Source of the DNA: an uncultured Alphaproteobacteria bacterium
Lineage (GTDB): Bacteria; Pseudomonadota; Alphaproteobacteria; Micavibrionales; Micavibrionaceae
NCBI GenBank assembly: GCA_937124505.1
Contig: CAKZKV010000340.1
Coordinates: 1-5,953, forward strand
DNA length: 5,953 nucleotides
Direction of reading: 5' to 3'
Shown here one piece after another: positions 5,074-5,953 of this stretch (the stretch's first letter is position 1; every line of letters starts with the position of its first letter). The position numbers and the translations under genes were made by a program. The notes below the pieces were generated by a model. That model was not told where the DNA came from, searched no databases, and saw nothing but the letters and a program-made list of their open reading frames with translations.

Positions 5074-5820
5074 ATGTCTGTAATATTTGCCTCCCTCAAA
5101 ACATTCCTCTTCCTCCTCTGGTGCTGTATTATGGTGCCATTGCAACTGATCGTCCTGACCTTTCATCACGGCAAATACGCCTATCTTATTCCAAAATACT
5201 GGCATAAGGGCGTGTGCGTTATTTTCGGCATCAAGGTCAAAATCACCGGAAACCCCGTTCACAACCGCCAGATGATGTATGTCTCCAATCATTTGTCCTA
5301 TCTTGATATTCCGGCCATCGGCTCGCATCTGGAGGCATCGTTTATTGCCAAGCAGGAAGTGGCGGGCTGGCCGGTCTTCGGGTTTTTGTCCAAACTGCAG
5401 CAAACTGCGTTTGTTGACCGGACGGGCGCACGAATTGAGCAGGATCATTATTCTCTGGGAAGTATGCTGGATGCTGGAAAAAGCCTGATCCTGTTTCCCG
5501 AAGGCACGTCATCGGACGGGAAGGAGTTGTTGCCGTTCAAGTCCCGCCTGTTTACGCTGGTGATCGAGCGGGTGGAGCATGTGGCCGTGCAGCCCTTTAC
5601 CATTCGCCTGCCGGACGCCAAAACGCAGGCCGAGCGCGACCGCTATGCATGGTATGGGGACATGGATCTTGCCCCGCATCTTTGGGCTCTCGCGAAGACA
5701 CGCGGCGTGACCGTGGAACTGGTGTTTCATGACCTGATCGAACTGGATGACAGCCATGAACGCAAAGCCCTGACTGAAGAATGCTATGAGATTATCAAGG
5801 GCGGGATGGAATCAGTTTAA
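5074..5820 (+). CDS. olsA: 1-acyl-glycerol-3-phosphate / lyso-ornithine lipid O-acyltransferase (PlsC family, OlsA)
   Basis: A 248-aa PlsC-type acyltransferase. Paired with OlsB it probably adds the second fatty acyl chain to the 3-hydroxyl of lyso-ornithine lipid, finishing ornithine lipid at the inner membrane; OlsA homologues can also acylate lysophosphatidic acid. Residues about 8-30 form an N-terminal membrane helix. The four acyltransferase blocks are all present: NHLSYLD (72-78, catalytic His73 and Asp78), FVDR (113-116, substrate-binding Arg), FPEGTSSDG (141-149), and VQPFTI (172-177, with Pro174). Length is normal and no key residue is missing. It lies 6 bases after the olsB stop and so is cotranscribed with it. 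General-purpose PlsC remains possible, but adjacency to olsB favours OlsA. Confidence 0.87.
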   Translation: MSVIFASLKTFLFLLWCCIMVPLQLIVLTFHHGKYAYLIPKYWHKGVCVIFGIKVKITGNPVHNRQMMYVSNHLSYLDIPAIGSHLEASFIAKQEVAGWPVFGFLSKLQQTAFVDRTGARIEQDHYSLGSMLDAGKSLILFPEGTSSDGKELLPFKSRLFTLVIERVEHVAVQPFTIRLPDAKTQAERDRYAWYGDMDLAPHLWALAKTRGVTVELVFHDLIELDDSHERKALTEECYEIIKGGMESV

Positions 5821-5837
5821 GACTTGTTCATTTTTTC

Positions 5838-5878
5838 AGCCATCGTCAGAAATCGTCACAACTTCCGGGATGACGGCT
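5838..5878 (+). other. Imperfect dyad after olsA, possibly repeat-derived
   Basis: AGCC (5838-5841) and GTCA (5845-5848) can pair with TGAC (5871-5874) and GGCT (5875-5878), with a three-base bulge and a long loop. The interval also holds two copies of ATCGTCA ten bases apart (5842-5848, 5852-5858). The right half, read on the - strand, is AGCCGTCATCCCGGAAG, similar to the GTCATCCCGG cores of many alphaproteobacterial intergenic repeats. It is a poor terminator: the stem is weak and the following tract (TTTAGTTTT) is broken. Confidence 0.3.
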
Positions 5879-5936
5879 TAGTTTAGTTTTATGAATGCCC
5901 TTGCCACCGGTCAATTTTTGAAAAGCGCTTATTTTC

Positions 5937-5953
5937 CGTCATTGCGAGGAGCC
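5937..5953. repeat. Probable start of a dispersed intergenic repeat, cut by window end
   Basis: The window closes with CGTCATTGCGAGGAGCC (from 5937). This word commonly begins palindromic intergenic repeats in Alphaproteobacteria and other phyla, often continuing into 'gaagcgacgaagcaatc'. Only 17 bases are visible, so neither the dyad nor the copy number can be judged. The stretch 5821-5953 holds no ORF of note. Confidence 0.45.

Noticed and set aside
5838..5890. Rho-independent terminator for olsBA
   Set aside because: The stem is bulged and weak, the loop is over 20 bases, and the T tract is interrupted.

Overview
The window looks like a chromosomal segment of a Gram-negative alphaproteobacterium of intermediate GC content. 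Four things point that way: a LolA-type periplasmic lipoprotein carrier, a RecR with an alphaproteobacterial style C-terminal half (SALDG, TVDGQTTAH), an OlsB/OlsA pair for ornithine lipids, and a glutaredoxin-MauE fusion. The genus cannot be named from the sequence alone; a Micavibrio/Rhodospirillales-like lineage is a guess. No tRNA, rRNA, CRISPR array, transposase or integrase is visible.

Layout: (1) 1-189, + strand, 3' end of a probable DEAD-box RNA helicase. (2) 262-1240, + strand, two overlapping unrecognised membrane-protein genes (67 aa with one helix, then 260 aa with about eight), closed by a textbook intrinsic terminator at 1298-1324. (3) 1348-1683, + strand, a 111-aa protein resembling small virion-associated proteins of tailed phages; its stop codon overlaps that of convergent recR. 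(4) 1680-4246, - strand, four genes in the order low-molecular-weight phosphatase, glutaredoxin-MauE fusion, lolA, recR; the last two share a base (TAATG). (5) 4285-5820, + strand, divergent olsB-olsA. (6) 5821-5953, non-coding, ending in what looks like the start of a dispersed intergenic repeat cut by the window edge.

Functionally, much of the window concerns the envelope: olsB-olsA would make ornithine lipids, LolA ferries lipoproteins across the periplasm, and the Grx-MauE protein probably handles thiol redox at the inner membrane. RecR belongs to RecFOR gap repair and is linked to lolA only by position and probable translational coupling.

There is no convincing undescribed multi-gene system. 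The points most worth a second look are: a phosphatase whose general-acid Asp appears to be Ala; a RecR whose Toprim Glu appears to be Ala and whose start carries a C8 tract; the unrecognised overlapping membrane pair; the orphan phage-like gene with a terminator in its leader; and promoter geometry suggesting leaderless transcripts for olsB and for the gene at 262.
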